NCBI GenBank assembly: GCA_016191435.1
Contig: JACPOQ010000035.1
Span: forward strand, 558,001-622,000
From: Chloroflexota bacterium
GTDB taxonomy: Bacteria > Chloroflexota > Dehalococcoidia > Tepidiformales > Tepidiformaceae
DNA length: 64,000 nucleotides
Reading direction: 5' to 3'
Below, in pieces: positions 33,224 to 41,751 of the stretch (the first letter of the stretch is position 1; the number at the start of each line of letters is the position of its first letter). A model generated the notes under the pieces. That model saw only the letters and a list, made by a program, of their open reading frames with translations. It was not told the origin of the DNA and ran no database searches. Made by a program: the position numbers and the translations under genes.

Positions 33224-34498
33224 CTACGCCGGCGTATACCGAACCGGCAGGTGCTTGATCCCGCCGATGAACGTCGAGCGCAGGCGCTCCACCGGGCCGT
33301 CCATCTGGATGTCCGGCAAGCGCGCGAACAACTCTTCGAACATCACCCGGAGCTCCAGCCGCGCGAAGCCCGCCCCGAGGCAGAAGTGCTCGCCGATGCC
33401 GAACGCGAGGTGGTCGTTTGGGCTGCGCGTGATGTCGAACCGCTCAGGTTCCGGGAAGATGTCCTCGTCCCGGTTCACCGAGGGGTACCACATGACCACG
33501 CGGTCGCCCTTCGCGATCTTCTGGCCCCGGATCTCCGAGTCCTCCGTGGCGATGCGCGCCATGTGCGTCACCGGCGACACCCAGCGGAGGATCTCCTCAA
33601 TTGCCGCCGGCAACAGCGACATATCGGCCTGCAGCCGGGCGCGCTCCGCAGGGTGCTCGCAGAGCGTCATCAGCCCGCCCGAGATAGCGTTACGCGTCGT
33701 CTCATTCCCGGCGAGAATGAGGAGGAAGCAGAACCAGAGGAGGTCCTCGTCTGTCAGCTTCTCACCTTCAATTTCCGAATCCACGAGGATGCTGATAAGG
33801 TCGCCGCGGCGGTGCGCTTTGCGCGCCTCGAGCTGCTGGGCGAAGAATCCGAACATCCCCATCGTGCCCATGTTGCCCGTCAGGCGTGCAGCGTCGTTGG
33901 TGCCGCGCTGGTCCTCGGGGACATCTGTCTGGTACTCGGGGTCGCCCGCCCCGAGTACCTTGTTCGTCAACTGGAACATCAGCGGCCAATCCTGCTTTTC
34001 AAGGCCCATCATTTCGCAGATGACCGCGAGCGGCAGCTGCGACGCCACATCGATGACGAAGTCGCATTTGCCCTTCGGGGCGATGTCGTCCAGGAGATCC
34101 CGCGTGATCTCGCGGATGTGCCCTTCCATAGCGCGCACCGCCCGCGGCGTGAAGCCCTTGTTCACGAGGCGGCGCAGCATCACGTGGCGCGGCGGGTCCA
34201 TGGTGATCAGCATCTTGCCGTTGCCGTTCGCCGCCTGGAGCCTCATCTCAGGGTCGCGCGGTTCGAACATCACGATGCCTTCGCTCGAAATGAACCGCTC
34301 CGGGTTGCGCGATACGTAGAGCACATCTTCGTACTTCGTGATGTCCCACCAACCCTTGACCTCTTCATTCCCGGGGTTCCAGCGTACCGGTGCTTCGCGG
34401 CGCAGGATCTTGAAGGCCTCGTTCTTTTCGCCGCGCTCGAACATCAGTTCATCGCCCGTGCTGATTTCATCCAGGGAAAGAGTGGGTTGCGCGGTCAT
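33224..34498 (-). CDS. Cytochrome P450
   Basis: A 424-aa soluble bacterial P450. The I-helix oxygen-activation motif is AGNETTRN, the K-helix ExxR is in EEILRW, and the haem-thiolate loop is FGIGEHFCLGAG with C373. Overall it resembles the CYP125/CYP142 and linalool-hydroxylase side of bacterial P450s, which act on steroid or terpenoid chains. A small ferredoxin gene lies directly upstream, an acyl-CoA ligase is divergent, and a ferredoxin reductase is 4 kb away, giving a full electron chain and a plausible hydroxylation-activation route. GGAG precedes the ATG. An ACCGGTCGGT element (34525-34534) lies in its leader. Confidence 0.93.
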   Translation of the reverse strand: MTAQPTLSLDEISTGDELMFERGEKNEAFKILRREAPVRWNPGNEEVKGWWDITKYEDVLYVSRNPERFISSEGIVMFEPRDPEMRLQAANGNGKMLITMDPPRHVMLRRLVNKGFTPRAVRAMEGHIREITRDLLDDIAPKGKCDFVIDVASQLPLAVICEMMGLEKQDWPLMFQLTNKVLGAGDPEYQTDVPEDQRGTNDAARLTGNMGTMGMFGFFAQQLEARKAHRRGDLISILVDSEIEGEKLTDEDLLWFCFLLILAGNETTRNAISGGLMTLCEHPAERARLQADMSLLPAAIEEILRWVSPVTHMARIATEDSEIRGQKIAKGDRVVMWYPSVNRDEDIFPEPERFDITRSPNDHLAFGIGEHFCLGAGFARLELRVMFEELFARLPDIQMDGPVERLRSTFIGGIKHLPVRYTPA

Positions 34499-34524
34499 GC
34501 TGTGCTCCGGGGGTTGACCGTCTC

Positions 34525-34534
34525 ACCGGTCGGT
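34525..34534. promoter_or_regulatory. Operator-like element ACCGGTCGGT in the P450 leader
   Basis: ACCGGTCGGT lies at 34525-34534 between the P450 start and a TATCAT box (complement near 34546). The exact reverse complement is found at 34842-34851 and a 9/10 match at 34862-34871. Repetition at three sites around one gene group suggests binding by one TetR-type repressor. The outer TCTC/GAGA bases here are also an inverted repeat. Confidence 0.5.
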
Positions 34535-34569
34535 CGAGAGAGCGTATGATAAAAGTGAACGGTCGTATA

Positions 34570-34767
34570 CTACTTTTCTTTGACCCAGCTGATGGCCTGC
34601 CGCGGGCACAGCCGGATGGCCGCTTCCACGCGCGCCACGCTTTCGGCCGGCACCTCATCGACGAGCACATAACTGATCTCATCGTCCCGCAACTCGAAGA
34701 TTTCGGGCGCCGCTGACTGGCATTTCCCGTGCCCTTCGCACATGTCCCGGTTGACCTGCACCTTCAT
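34570..34767 (-). CDS. Small [3Fe-4S]-type ferredoxin, probable P450 redox partner
   Basis: A 65-aa ferredoxin. The cluster motif is CEGHGKC near the start and CPRQAI near the end, with His in place of the second cysteine of a four-Cys motif. That is typical of 3Fe or modified 4Fe ferredoxins encoded beside bacterial P450s. The start is ATG at 34767 (MKVQVN) behind GGGAGG; the longer frame is Arg-rich and not needed. It lies 71 nt upstream of the P450 gene in the same direction. A TATACT box (complement 34814-34819) and the operator at 34840-34853 lie upstream. Confidence 0.9.
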   Translation of the reverse strand: MKVQVNRDMCEGHGKCQSAAPEIFELRDDEISYVLVDEVPAESVARVEAAIRLCPRQAISWVKEK

Positions 34768-34839
34768 GCGTCCCCTCCCTCGCGCACACACCCGCACGAC
34801 GCGCCGCCCGACGAGTATACAACCACCGCACAGCGCGTG

Positions 34840-34899
34840 TTACCGACCGGTAAGCTTCGTCCCCGACCGGTGCGCCGCGCACAGAGGTTCGCTTAGAAT
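34840..34899. promoter_or_regulatory. Divergent promoter/operator region between ferredoxin-P450 and acyl-CoA ligase
   Basis: TTACCGACCGGTAA at 34840-34853 has inverted arms TTACCG/CGGTAA. A second copy, CCCGACCGGT, lies at 34862-34871, 20 bp further on. Leftward, a TATACT box (complement 34814-34819) would drive the ferredoxin. Rightward, TAGAAT (34894-34899) would drive the ligase, with the second copy over its -35 region. Both promoters could thus be controlled by the same repressor. No regulator gene is adjacent. Confidence 0.55.
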
Positions 34900-34929
34900 G
34901 CGCCGACAGATTCCGCACCAGGAGGCTCC

Positions 34930-36516
34930 ATGGAAGTCCCGCTGCTCGTGAACGATTTCTTGCGCCGCGCCGCGAAGCTGTATCCCGACAAGGTCGCCAT
35001 CGTCGATGGCCACCAGCGCTTCACCTACGCGCAGTACCGCGACCGCGTGAACCAGCTCGCCCATGCGCTCCTCGCTCTCGGCGTCCGCCAGGGTGACCGC
35101 GTCTGCATCCTCAGCCCGAACTCGCACTACTTCCTCGAAAGCTACTACGCCGTCACACAGATCGGCGCCATCCTCGTCCCGCTCAACTACCGCCTCGTCG
35201 CCGCCGACCACGAGTACATCATCAACCACGCCGGAGTGCGGACAGTTCTCGTCGATTATGAGTACACCAGGGTCGTCGATGAGATCCGGCCGAACCTTAA
35301 GAGCGTTGTTGACTGGATCTCGGCCGACCCTGCCGCCAGCCCCGCCACCCCCGCCGGCTGGACCGATTGGGACAAGCTCATCGCGTCGCAGCCAACAACC
35401 GCCACCCCGGAGATCGACGCCGATGAGAACGACACCACCTCCATCAACTACACCTCGGGCACCACGGCGCGGCCCAAGGGCGTCATGCTCACGCACCGCA
35501 ACTGCTACATCAACGCCTACAACTTCATCGCCCACCTTCGCATCCGCCACGAGGACGTCGAACTGTGGACGTTGCCCATGTTCCACGCGAACGGTTGGGG
35601 CGGGCCGTTCGCGCTCACGGCCATGGGCGCCACGCATGTCGTCTTGCGCGCCGTCGTCGCCGGCGAGATTTACCGGCTGATCGAAGAGGAAGGCGTCACC
35701 TTCGCGTGCATGGCGCCGGCCGTCCTCTCCACCATCCTCAACTACCCCGACAAGGCGAACCACAACATCCATACGAAACCGCGGGTCACCATCGCCGGCG
35801 CGCCGCCGCCCGCCGCGTTCATCCAACGGCTCGAAACGGAGCTCGGGTGGGAGTTCATGCAGATCTACGGGCTCACCGAGACGGCGCCGATCCTCACCGT
35901 CTCGACGCCCGACTTCCACAATGCCACCGGCACCGACTACGCTCGCCGCTCGCGCGCCGGCGTCGAGGCGATCGGCGTCGATATCCAGGTGCTCGACGAC
36001 ACCGGCAAGCCCGTGCCGATGGACGGAGTCACTATCGGCGAGGTCTGCGCGCGTTCGAACGTCATCCTCAAGGGGTACTGGCTCCAGCAGGACGAGACCG
36101 ACCGCGCCATCTTCGACGGCTACTTCCATAGCGGCGACCTCGGCGTCTGGGACGAGTTCGGCAGCGTCCACATCGTCGACCGCAAGAAGGACGTGATCAT
36201 CTCCGGCGGCGAGAACATCAGCTCGCCCGAGATCGAGGACGCGCTCTACAAGCACCCCGCCGTGCTCGAATGCGCGGTGATCGGCGTGCCCAGCGAGAAG
36301 TGGGGCGAGACGCCGAAGGCGCTCATCGTCCTGCGTGACGGCGCCACCGCGAGCGAGCAGGAGATCATCGACTTCAGCCGCCAGCACCTTGCCCACTTCA
36401 AGGCGCCGACGTCAGTCGATTTCGTGCCGTCGCTGCCCCGCACGGCGACCGGCAAGCTCCAGAAGTTCGTCATCCGCGACCAGTACTGGAAGGGCGCCAC
36501 GCGGAAGGTGAACTAG
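34930..36516 (+). CDS. Long-chain-type acyl-CoA synthetase (AMP-forming)
   Basis: A 528-aa adenylate-forming ligase that activates a carboxylic acid to its CoA thioester. Signature P-loop YTSGTTARPKG is at 174-184, the A5 region is QIYGLTETAP, the hinge is DRKKDVIISGGENISSPEIE and the C-terminal catalytic lysine is K509 in TGKLQKF. AGGAGG lies 6 nt before the ATG. It is divergent from ferredoxin-P450 with shared operators, so it probably activates a P450 product or a related acid. Fatty acid, cinnamate-like and steroid or terpenoid acids are all possible. Confidence 0.92.
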   Translation: MEVPLLVNDFLRRAAKLYPDKVAIVDGHQRFTYAQYRDRVNQLAHALLALGVRQGDRVCILSPNSHYFLESYYAVTQIGAILVPLNYRLVAADHEYIINHAGVRTVLVDYEYTRVVDEIRPNLKSVVDWISADPAASPATPAGWTDWDKLIASQPTTATPEIDADENDTTSINYTSGTTARPKGVMLTHRNCYINAYNFIAHLRIRHEDVELWTLPMFHANGWGGPFALTAMGATHVVLRAVVAGEIYRLIEEEGVTFACMAPAVLSTILNYPDKANHNIHTKPRVTIAGAPPPAAFIQRLETELGWEFMQIYGLTETAPILTVSTPDFHNATGTDYARRSRAGVEAIGVDIQVLDDTGKPVPMDGVTIGEVCARSNVILKGYWLQQDETDRAIFDGYFHSGDLGVWDEFGSVHIVDRKKDVIISGGENISSPEIEDALYKHPAVLECAVIGVPSEKWGETPKALIVLRDGATASEQEIIDFSRQHLAHFKAPTSVDFVPSLPRTATGKLQKFVIRDQYWKGATRKVN

Positions 36517-36585
36517 CGGCCAATCGGCGCGCATGATCGTTCCGGTGTTAACATTGGTGCAGGACGGTTGTTCCGGAGCCTGCTA

Positions 36586-36861
36586 ATGCCCGATGTCGTC
36601 ATCCATGACCTCAGTCCAGAGGTCGTCGCAGCCCTGGAACAAAACGCGCGCGAATCGGGGCGGACACTGGAGGCTGAGCTCCGGGTCGTTATCGAACGCG
36701 CAGCCGCCGGCGGGGCAGCAAGCGCACGCGTCGATGCTGACCGGGAAGACTTCTGGAAACGGGCCGCCGAGGTGCGCGAACGATTCAAGGGTCGGTTCGC
36801 AGGAGACAGTACGGACCTTATTCGCGAGGACCGCGATTCCGACCACGGCCGCGGTTGGTGA
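36586..36861 (+). CDS. FitA/VapB-like ribbon-helix-helix antitoxin
   Basis: A 91-aa protein reading MPDVVIHDLSPEVVAALEQN and then ARESGRTLEAELRVVIERAA, the FitA-type RHH fold for operator DNA binding, plus an Arg/Asp-rich C-terminal tail that would wrap the toxin. The start ATG at 36586 has GGAG upstream; an in-frame TTG 18 nt earlier is less likely. It overlaps the PIN toxin by 4 nt (GTGA at 36858-36861), the usual coupling for VapBC pairs. Confidence 0.82.
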   Translation: MPDVVIHDLSPEVVAALEQNARESGRTLEAELRVVIERAAAGGAASARVDADREDFWKRAAEVRERFKGRFAGDSTDLIREDRDSDHGRGW

Positions 36862-37292
36862 CGAGGATCGTTCCGGATGCCAGTGTCGGCATGAAGTGGA
36901 TCATCGCGGAGGAGCAGTCGGACTTTGCTGCCAGGTTGACCGGCTCGGAATACGAACTGGTCGTCCCCGACCTCTTCCACCTGGAACTTGCCAACGTCAT
37001 TTGGAAGCAATTTCGACGGGGTGAGGTTGATGCTGCCGCGGCTCGGGAGCTTCTCGATCTCATCAAGGGACTTCCGGTCGAGCGGACCAATACAAACGAG
37101 CTCCTTCCGCCCGCATTGGACATCGCGATGCAGCATCGCCGAACAGTGTATGACTCGGTACATGTTGCTCTCGCACTTCGCGAACAATGCCAGTTCGTGA
37201 CTGCCGACCTGCGGCTCTTTAACGCGCTTTCCGCGGCCTACCCTGGCACGATGCTCTGGGTCGAAGCAATCGCCGAACCGCCCCTGCAATGA
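36858..37292 (+). CDS. VapC-type PIN-domain ribonuclease toxin
   Basis: A 144-aa PIN-domain protein with the expected acidic active site: D7 (VPDASV), E43 (HLELANVIW), D99 (YDSVHVAL) and D117 (TADLRL). VapC toxins cleave tRNA or rRNA when released from the antitoxin. The start is the GTG at 36858, giving a 4-nt overlap with the antitoxin stop; a TTG one codon earlier is possible. Its stop overlaps the queE start (ATGA, 37289-37292), so a housekeeping gene is coupled to the end of a toxin operon. Confidence 0.88.
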   Translation: MTRIVPDASVGMKWIIAEEQSDFAARLTGSEYELVVPDLFHLELANVIWKQFRRGEVDAAAARELLDLIKGLPVERTNTNELLPPALDIAMQHRRTVYDSVHVALALREQCQFVTADLRLFNALSAAYPGTMLWVEAIAEPPLQ

Positions 37293-38002
37293 ACGAACCA
37301 CTCCTCCTCTCCCGCATGCCCGGCGGCCGCCCCGAAATCTTCGCCTCGATCCAGGGCGAGGGCGCCTCCGCGGGGCGGCCGAGCACCTTCGTGCGGCTCG
37401 CGGTGTGCAACCTCCAGTGCAGCTGGTGCGACACCGCCTACACCTGGGATTGGCGCCGTTACGACCGCGGCGAGCAGGTGCTCGCGCTCTCCCCCGAAGC
37501 CGTCGCCGAGGCCGTGTTCGCGCTGCCGCCCGATAACGTGGTCATCACCGGCGGCGAGCCGCTCATCCAACGGCGGAAGCTTGTGCCACTGGCAGCCACG
37601 CTGAACGAGCGCGGCTATCGCATCGAGGTGGAGACAAACGGCACTATCGCGCCGGTCGAACTGGCGCCGTTCGTGCACCAGTGGAACGTCTCGCCGAAGC
37701 TCGCACACTCCGGCAACGCCGGCCTCGCTCGCATCCGCCCCGAGGTCCTTCGCGCCTTCGCCGCCCACGACAACGCATACTTCAAGTTCGTCCTCCGGGA
37801 ACCCGCGGACATCGCCGAAGTCGACGCGGTCCTTGCGGCTACGGGCCACCCACGCGAGCGCACACTGCTGATGCCCGAAGGCCGCACCGCCGCCGAGCTC
37901 GCGGGCCGCAGCGTATGGCTCGCGGAGCTCTGCGCCCGCGAGGGCTTCCGCTTCAGCACCCGCCTCCACATCCTCCTCTGGGGCGATAAGCGCGGCGTCT
38001 GA
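37289..38002 (+). CDS. queE: 7-carboxy-7-deazaguanine synthase
   Basis: A 237-aa radical SAM enzyme that contracts 6-carboxytetrahydropterin to 7-carboxy-7-deazaguanine in queuosine/preQ0 synthesis. The cluster motif is C40, C44, C47 (CNLQCSWCD), preceded by FASIQGEGASAGRPSTFVRL and followed by VVITGGEPL and the substrate region VSPKLAHSG. The length is normal. It overlaps the VapC stop by 4 nt and has no ribosome site of its own that I can see. Other queuosine genes (queC, queD, queF) are not in the window. Confidence 0.92.
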   Translation: MNEPLLLSRMPGGRPEIFASIQGEGASAGRPSTFVRLAVCNLQCSWCDTAYTWDWRRYDRGEQVLALSPEAVAEAVFALPPDNVVITGGEPLIQRRKLVPLAATLNERGYRIEVETNGTIAPVELAPFVHQWNVSPKLAHSGNAGLARIRPEVLRAFAAHDNAYFKFVLREPADIAEVDAVLAATGHPRERTLLMPEGRTAAELAGRSVWLAELCAREGFRFSTRLHILLWGDKRGV

Positions 38003-38081
38003 CGCGCCAGAACCCGGTGGAACCCTGCTGCCGGCGCTCGCGTGGGCATATCATGATGGCTGGAGCGGTTGGAGGCGTCCC

Positions 38082-38510
38082 GTGAAGATGTCGGTTGTGC
38101 TGGCCGGAAAAGGCCCCGCGGTGTTCACCATCGGGCCGGACCAGGGCGTGCGCGAGGCCATCCAGACCCTCGCCGCCAACAATATCGGCGCGCTGATCGT
38201 GCTGGATGACCGGCGCTTCCCCACGGGCATCCTCTCGGAGCGCGACATCATCCGCGAATGCGCGCGCCGCGACGACACGCTCCATCGCAGCGTCGGGGAG
38301 ATCATGACCCCCGAGGTGACGTGCGGTTCACCCGAGGACGACGTCGATGCCGTCCTGAAGACCATGACCACCGGCCATTTTCGCCACCTGCCGATTGTCG
38401 AAGACGGCCAGCTTGTCGGCATGGTGACCGTTGGGGATCTCGTGAAGGCCCGCATGGACCAGCTCGAAGGCGCCGTCGAGACGCTCCAGACCCAGATCAT
38501 GGATTCCTGA
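38082..38510 (+). CDS. CBS-domain pair protein
   Basis: A 142-aa protein consisting of two CBS motifs (Bateman module): TIGPDQGVREAIQTLAANNI with GILSERDIIRE, and VTCGSPEDDVDAVLKTMTTG with GMVTVGDLVKAR. It probably binds adenine nucleotides and regulates a partner. The start GTG at 38082 follows GGAGG by 7 nt; an ATG two codons later is an alternative. It lies between queE and the ferredoxin reductase, 42 nt upstream of the latter. No partner is obvious. Confidence 0.88.
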   Translation: MKMSVVLAGKGPAVFTIGPDQGVREAIQTLAANNIGALIVLDDRRFPTGILSERDIIRECARRDDTLHRSVGEIMTPEVTCGSPEDDVDAVLKTMTTGHFRHLPIVEDGQLVGMVTVGDLVKARMDQLEGAVETLQTQIMDS

Positions 38511-38552
38511 AGTCCCCCGGCGCGTCCCGCGCCCAACGAAAGCGAGAGACGC

Positions 38553-39953
38553 ATGGCCGAACCGGGCACCCGGGCGAACCCCCTGCGCGTGGCAATTATT
38601 GGCGCCGGGCCGTCGGCGTTCTATGCCGCCGACCACTTGCTCAAGCAGGAGGACCTCAACGTCGAGATCGACATGTTCGACCGCTTGCCGACACCCTACG
38701 GGCTGGTGCGCGCGGGCGTCGCCCCGGACCACCAGAAGATAAAGACTGTTACCCGCGCATTCGCCCGGACGGCCACCGACCCGCGCTTCCGGTTCTTTGG
38801 GTACGTCGAGTTTGGGCGTGACATATCCCTCGACGACATCCGGCGCTACTACCACCAGGTCCTCTTCGCCACCGGCGCCCAGTCCGACAAGCACATGGGC
38901 ATCCCCGGCGAGGGCCTGCGCGGCAGCCACCCCGCGACGGAGTTCGTCGCCTGGTACAACGGCCACCCGGACTATCGCGATTGCTCATTCGACCTCTCCT
39001 GTGAACAGGCCGTGATCGTTGGCGTCGGGAACGTCGCCATCGATGTCGCGCGCATCCTCAGTCTCACGCCGGCCGAGCTCGCCAGGACCGACATGGCCGA
39101 CCACGCCATCGCTGCGCTTTCGGCGAGCAAGGTGCGCGATGTGTACCTGCTGGGCCGCCGTGGCCCGGCTCAGGCGGCCTTCACGAATCCCGAGCTCAAG
39201 GAGCTCGGCGAGCTCGCCGAAGCGGACGTCATCATCCGGCCGGACGAAGCCGCCCTCGACCCACTGAGCCAGGCGGACCTGGCACGCGACGGCGACCGCG
39301 CCCTCGCCCGCAAAGTCGAGATGATCCAGTCCTATGCGGCCCGGCCTCCCGCTGGCCTTCCACGACGCCTGCATCTGCGCTTTCTCGTTTCGCCGACCGA
39401 GCTCCACGGCGACGCCAACGGCCATGTCTCTTCCGTCTCGCTCGTCCGGAACCGCCTGACCGCCACTGCCACGGGCTCGCTCGTGGCCGAGCCCACCGGC
39501 GAGACCGAAGAGATCGCGGCGGGGCTGGTGCTGCGGTCCGTCGGCTATCGCGGCTTGCCCCTGCCCGGCATTCCCTTCCACGACCGCTGGGGCGTGATCC
39601 TGAACGCCCACGGCCGCGTCCTCGACCCAGGGACCAACGCTCCGATTCCTGGCGAATACGTCACCGGCTGGATCAAGCGGGGGCCGACCGGCGTCATCGG
39701 CACCAACAAGCCCGATTCCGTCGAAACCGCGACCGCGATGCTCGAAGACGCGCGTGAAGGGACGACGTTCGCGCCTGGAGACGCATCATGCGAGGCAATC
39801 GCGGCCTTCGTGCGGGGACGGCAGCCGCAATGCGTCACATTCGACGACTGGCGCCGCCTCGATGAACTCGAAGTCGCCGCAGGCGGACGGGCGGGCAGGC
39901 CGCGCGTGAAGTTCACGTCCATCGAGGACATGCTCCGGGCGCTCGGCCGCTGA
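38553..39953 (+). CDS. Ferredoxin-NADP+ reductase, adrenodoxin-reductase type (FprA-like)
   Basis: A 466-aa flavoprotein. The FAD-binding motif is IIGAGPSAFYAADHLL (about 15-30), the NADP-binding motif VIVGVGNVAIDVARIL, the FAD contact ALVLRSVGYRG-like segment is LVLRSVGYRGLPLPG, and the C-terminal GWIKRGPTGVIGTNK is diagnostic of mitochondrial adrenodoxin reductase and mycobacterial FprA. It would pass electrons from NADPH to a small ferredoxin such as the one at 34.6 kb and on to the P450. The spacing from the P450 cluster is about 4 kb, so the pairing is inference. Confidence 0.9.
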   Translation: MAEPGTRANPLRVAIIGAGPSAFYAADHLLKQEDLNVEIDMFDRLPTPYGLVRAGVAPDHQKIKTVTRAFARTATDPRFRFFGYVEFGRDISLDDIRRYYHQVLFATGAQSDKHMGIPGEGLRGSHPATEFVAWYNGHPDYRDCSFDLSCEQAVIVGVGNVAIDVARILSLTPAELARTDMADHAIAALSASKVRDVYLLGRRGPAQAAFTNPELKELGELAEADVIIRPDEAALDPLSQADLARDGDRALARKVEMIQSYAARPPAGLPRRLHLRFLVSPTELHGDANGHVSSVSLVRNRLTATATGSLVAEPTGETEEIAAGLVLRSVGYRGLPLPGIPFHDRWGVILNAHGRVLDPGTNAPIPGEYVTGWIKRGPTGVIGTNKPDSVETATAMLEDAREGTTFAPGDASCEAIAAFVRGRQPQCVTFDDWRRLDELEVAAGGRAGRPRVKFTSIEDMLRALGR

Positions 39954-40070
39954 GCGTGGTCCAGCCCGGCGTTGGTGGTAGTATCTGATGCGTGCCGCGG
40001 ACGGCCGAGATTACCCGGACACAACGCCGTTTCCGGCAGCGCCGCCACCAGATCGACCCAGGGGAATCCG

Positions 40071-41234
40071 ATGAAGCTCGCTCGCCGCGTCGAGGCGCTG
40101 CCTCCGTATCTGTTCGCCGAGATCTCGAAGAAGATCGCCGCCAAGCGCGCCGAAGGCCATGACATCGTCACCTTTGGCATTGGCGATCCGGACCTGCCGA
40201 CCCCGCCCCACATCCTCGATGCGCTCCACCGGGCCGCCGATGAGCCCGTGAACCATCGCTACCCGGAGTCCGAAGGGCTGCCCGAACTCGCCCAGTCCAT
40301 CAGCGATTGGTACGCGCGCCGCTTCGAGGTGCACTTCCAGCCGGGGAAGGAAACGCTGCCGCTCATCGGCTCGAAGGAGGGCATCGCCCACATCGCGCTC
40401 TGCTTCATCGACCCCGGCGACATCGCCCTCTCGCCTGACCCCGGCTATCCCGTCTACGAGATCGGCACCATGTTCGCCGGCGGCACCACCTACAAACTCC
40501 CCTGCACGCGTGAAAGCGGCTGGAAACCCGATCTCGAAGCCATCCCTGCCGATATCGCCGACCAGGCGAAGGTGCTCTGGCTGAACTACCCGAACAACCC
40601 CACCGGCGCCGTCGCGGACCTTGGCTTCTTCGAACGGGCAGTTTCCTGGGCGCGCCGCCACGATGTCGCCATCCTCCACGACAACCCCTACTGCGACGTC
40701 GCCTACGACGGCTACAAGCCAGTCTCCATCTTCCAGGTGCCAGGCGCGCGCGACGTCGCCGTCGAGTTCAACTCCTGGTCGAAGATCTACAACATGACCG
40801 GTTGGCGCATCGGCATGGTCGTCGGCAACGCGACGATGATCGACGCGCTCATGCGCGTGAAATCCAACATCGATAGCGGCATCCCGCAGGCCATCCAGCG
40901 GATGGCGATCGAAGCTGTGTACGGCCCCCAGGATTGCATCGATGAGCACAACCGCATCTACCAGCGCCGCCGGGATCGCATGGTCGAAGTCCTCCGCAAG
41001 ATCGGCCTCGAAGTCGATACGCCGCTCGCGTCCCTCTATGTCTGGGCGAAGCTGCCCGCAGGCGTGAAGAGCGCCGACTACGCGGCCCGCCTCATCGAAG
41101 ACACGTCCGTCGTGGTCACGCCCGGGCGCGGGTACGGCGAGAACGGCGAAGGTTACATCCGCCTCTCGGTGACCACGCCCGACGACCGCATGGAAGAAGG
41201 TCTGAAGCGCCTCGAGGCATGGAAGGGCCTTTAG
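40071..41234 (+). CDS. dapL: LL-diaminopimelate aminotransferase-like PLP enzyme
   Basis: A 387-aa fold-type I aminotransferase. The PLP lysine is K238 in SWSKIYNMTGWRIG. Also visible are NYPNNPTGA, D204 and Y207 (HDNPYCD), and the N-terminal FGIGDPDLPTPPHI. Length and motifs fit DapL-type enzymes that make LL-diaminopimelate directly from tetrahydrodipicolinate for lysine and cell-wall synthesis, but other class I/II aminotransferases are similar. AGGGGA precedes the ATG at 40071. It stands as a single gene, with the PIN-partner gene 55 nt downstream. Confidence 0.78.
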   Translation: MKLARRVEALPPYLFAEISKKIAAKRAEGHDIVTFGIGDPDLPTPPHILDALHRAADEPVNHRYPESEGLPELAQSISDWYARRFEVHFQPGKETLPLIGSKEGIAHIALCFIDPGDIALSPDPGYPVYEIGTMFAGGTTYKLPCTRESGWKPDLEAIPADIADQAKVLWLNYPNNPTGAVADLGFFERAVSWARRHDVAILHDNPYCDVAYDGYKPVSIFQVPGARDVAVEFNSWSKIYNMTGWRIGMVVGNATMIDALMRVKSNIDSGIPQAIQRMAIEAVYGPQDCIDEHNRIYQRRRDRMVEVLRKIGLEVDTPLASLYVWAKLPAGVKSADYAARLIEDTSVVVTPGRGYGENGEGYIRLSVTTPDDRMEEGLKRLEAWKGL

Positions 41235-41289
41235 TGCCGCCGGCGTCCCGCTCGCGCGGGTTTGCTAGGATGGAGCCAGGAGCGTCGCT

Positions 41290-41751
41290 GTGTCAGTTGT
41301 AGGCCTTCCCAATTCCGACATCATCGTGCTCGACCGTGCCGAGCGGCCCGTCGCTGCGGTCGAAGTTGTGGCGGTCACGGGCATGGATATCACATTGGCG
41401 AAGCGCTGGCGGGAAAGCTTGATGCGGCATGACGTGCTGGGCGACGCCCGGTTTCTCCTGATCGTGACGCCGGACCGCATCTACGTCTGGGATCGAGAGG
41501 ACGCCACGAGGCCGGCCGACGATCCCGTCGCATCGATCGATGCCCGCCCAATCTTCGCGCCCATATTCGCCCGGACGAGCCTTGTCCCTGAGCGGATCTC
41601 GGGTGAAGCGCTGGAGCTCCTGGTATCCGGGTGGCTATTTGAAATCACCCTTGCCGGGATCGATCCCGGTGTCGTGACTCCCACCTACTTGCCCGCCGAC
41701 CTGGTCGCCGCGATGCGAGGCGGCCTCCCGACATTCGCACCCGCCCATTGA
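41290..41751 (+). CDS. Hypothetical protein, probable partner of a PIN-domain protein (degenerate nuclease-like fold)
   Basis: A 153-aa protein. Residues 7-29 (PNSDIIVLDRAERPVAAVEV then VAV) look like the core of a PD-(D/E)XK nuclease, with D10 and E25, but the expected Lys is Val27. A strand ARFLLIVTPDRIYVWDRED and a C-terminal helix SGEALELLVSGWLFEITLAG follow. The start is GTG at 41290 with AGGAG 9 nt upstream. Its stop overlaps the PIN gene start (TTGA at 41748-41751), the arrangement of an antitoxin-toxin pair. It is not a known antitoxin family that I can name. Confidence 0.6.
   Translation: MSVVGLPNSDIIVLDRAERPVAAVEVVAVTGMDITLAKRWRESLMRHDVLGDARFLLIVTPDRIYVWDREDATRPADDPVASIDARPIFAPIFARTSLVPERISGEALELLVSGWLFEITLAGIDPGVVTPTYLPADLVAAMRGGLPTFAPAH

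Noticed and set aside
34840-36396. 518-codon open frame antisense to the acyl-CoA ligase
   Set aside because: It is a low-complexity Asp/Val/Arg-rich mirror of the ligase, without motif or ribosome site, and runs through the divergent promoter.
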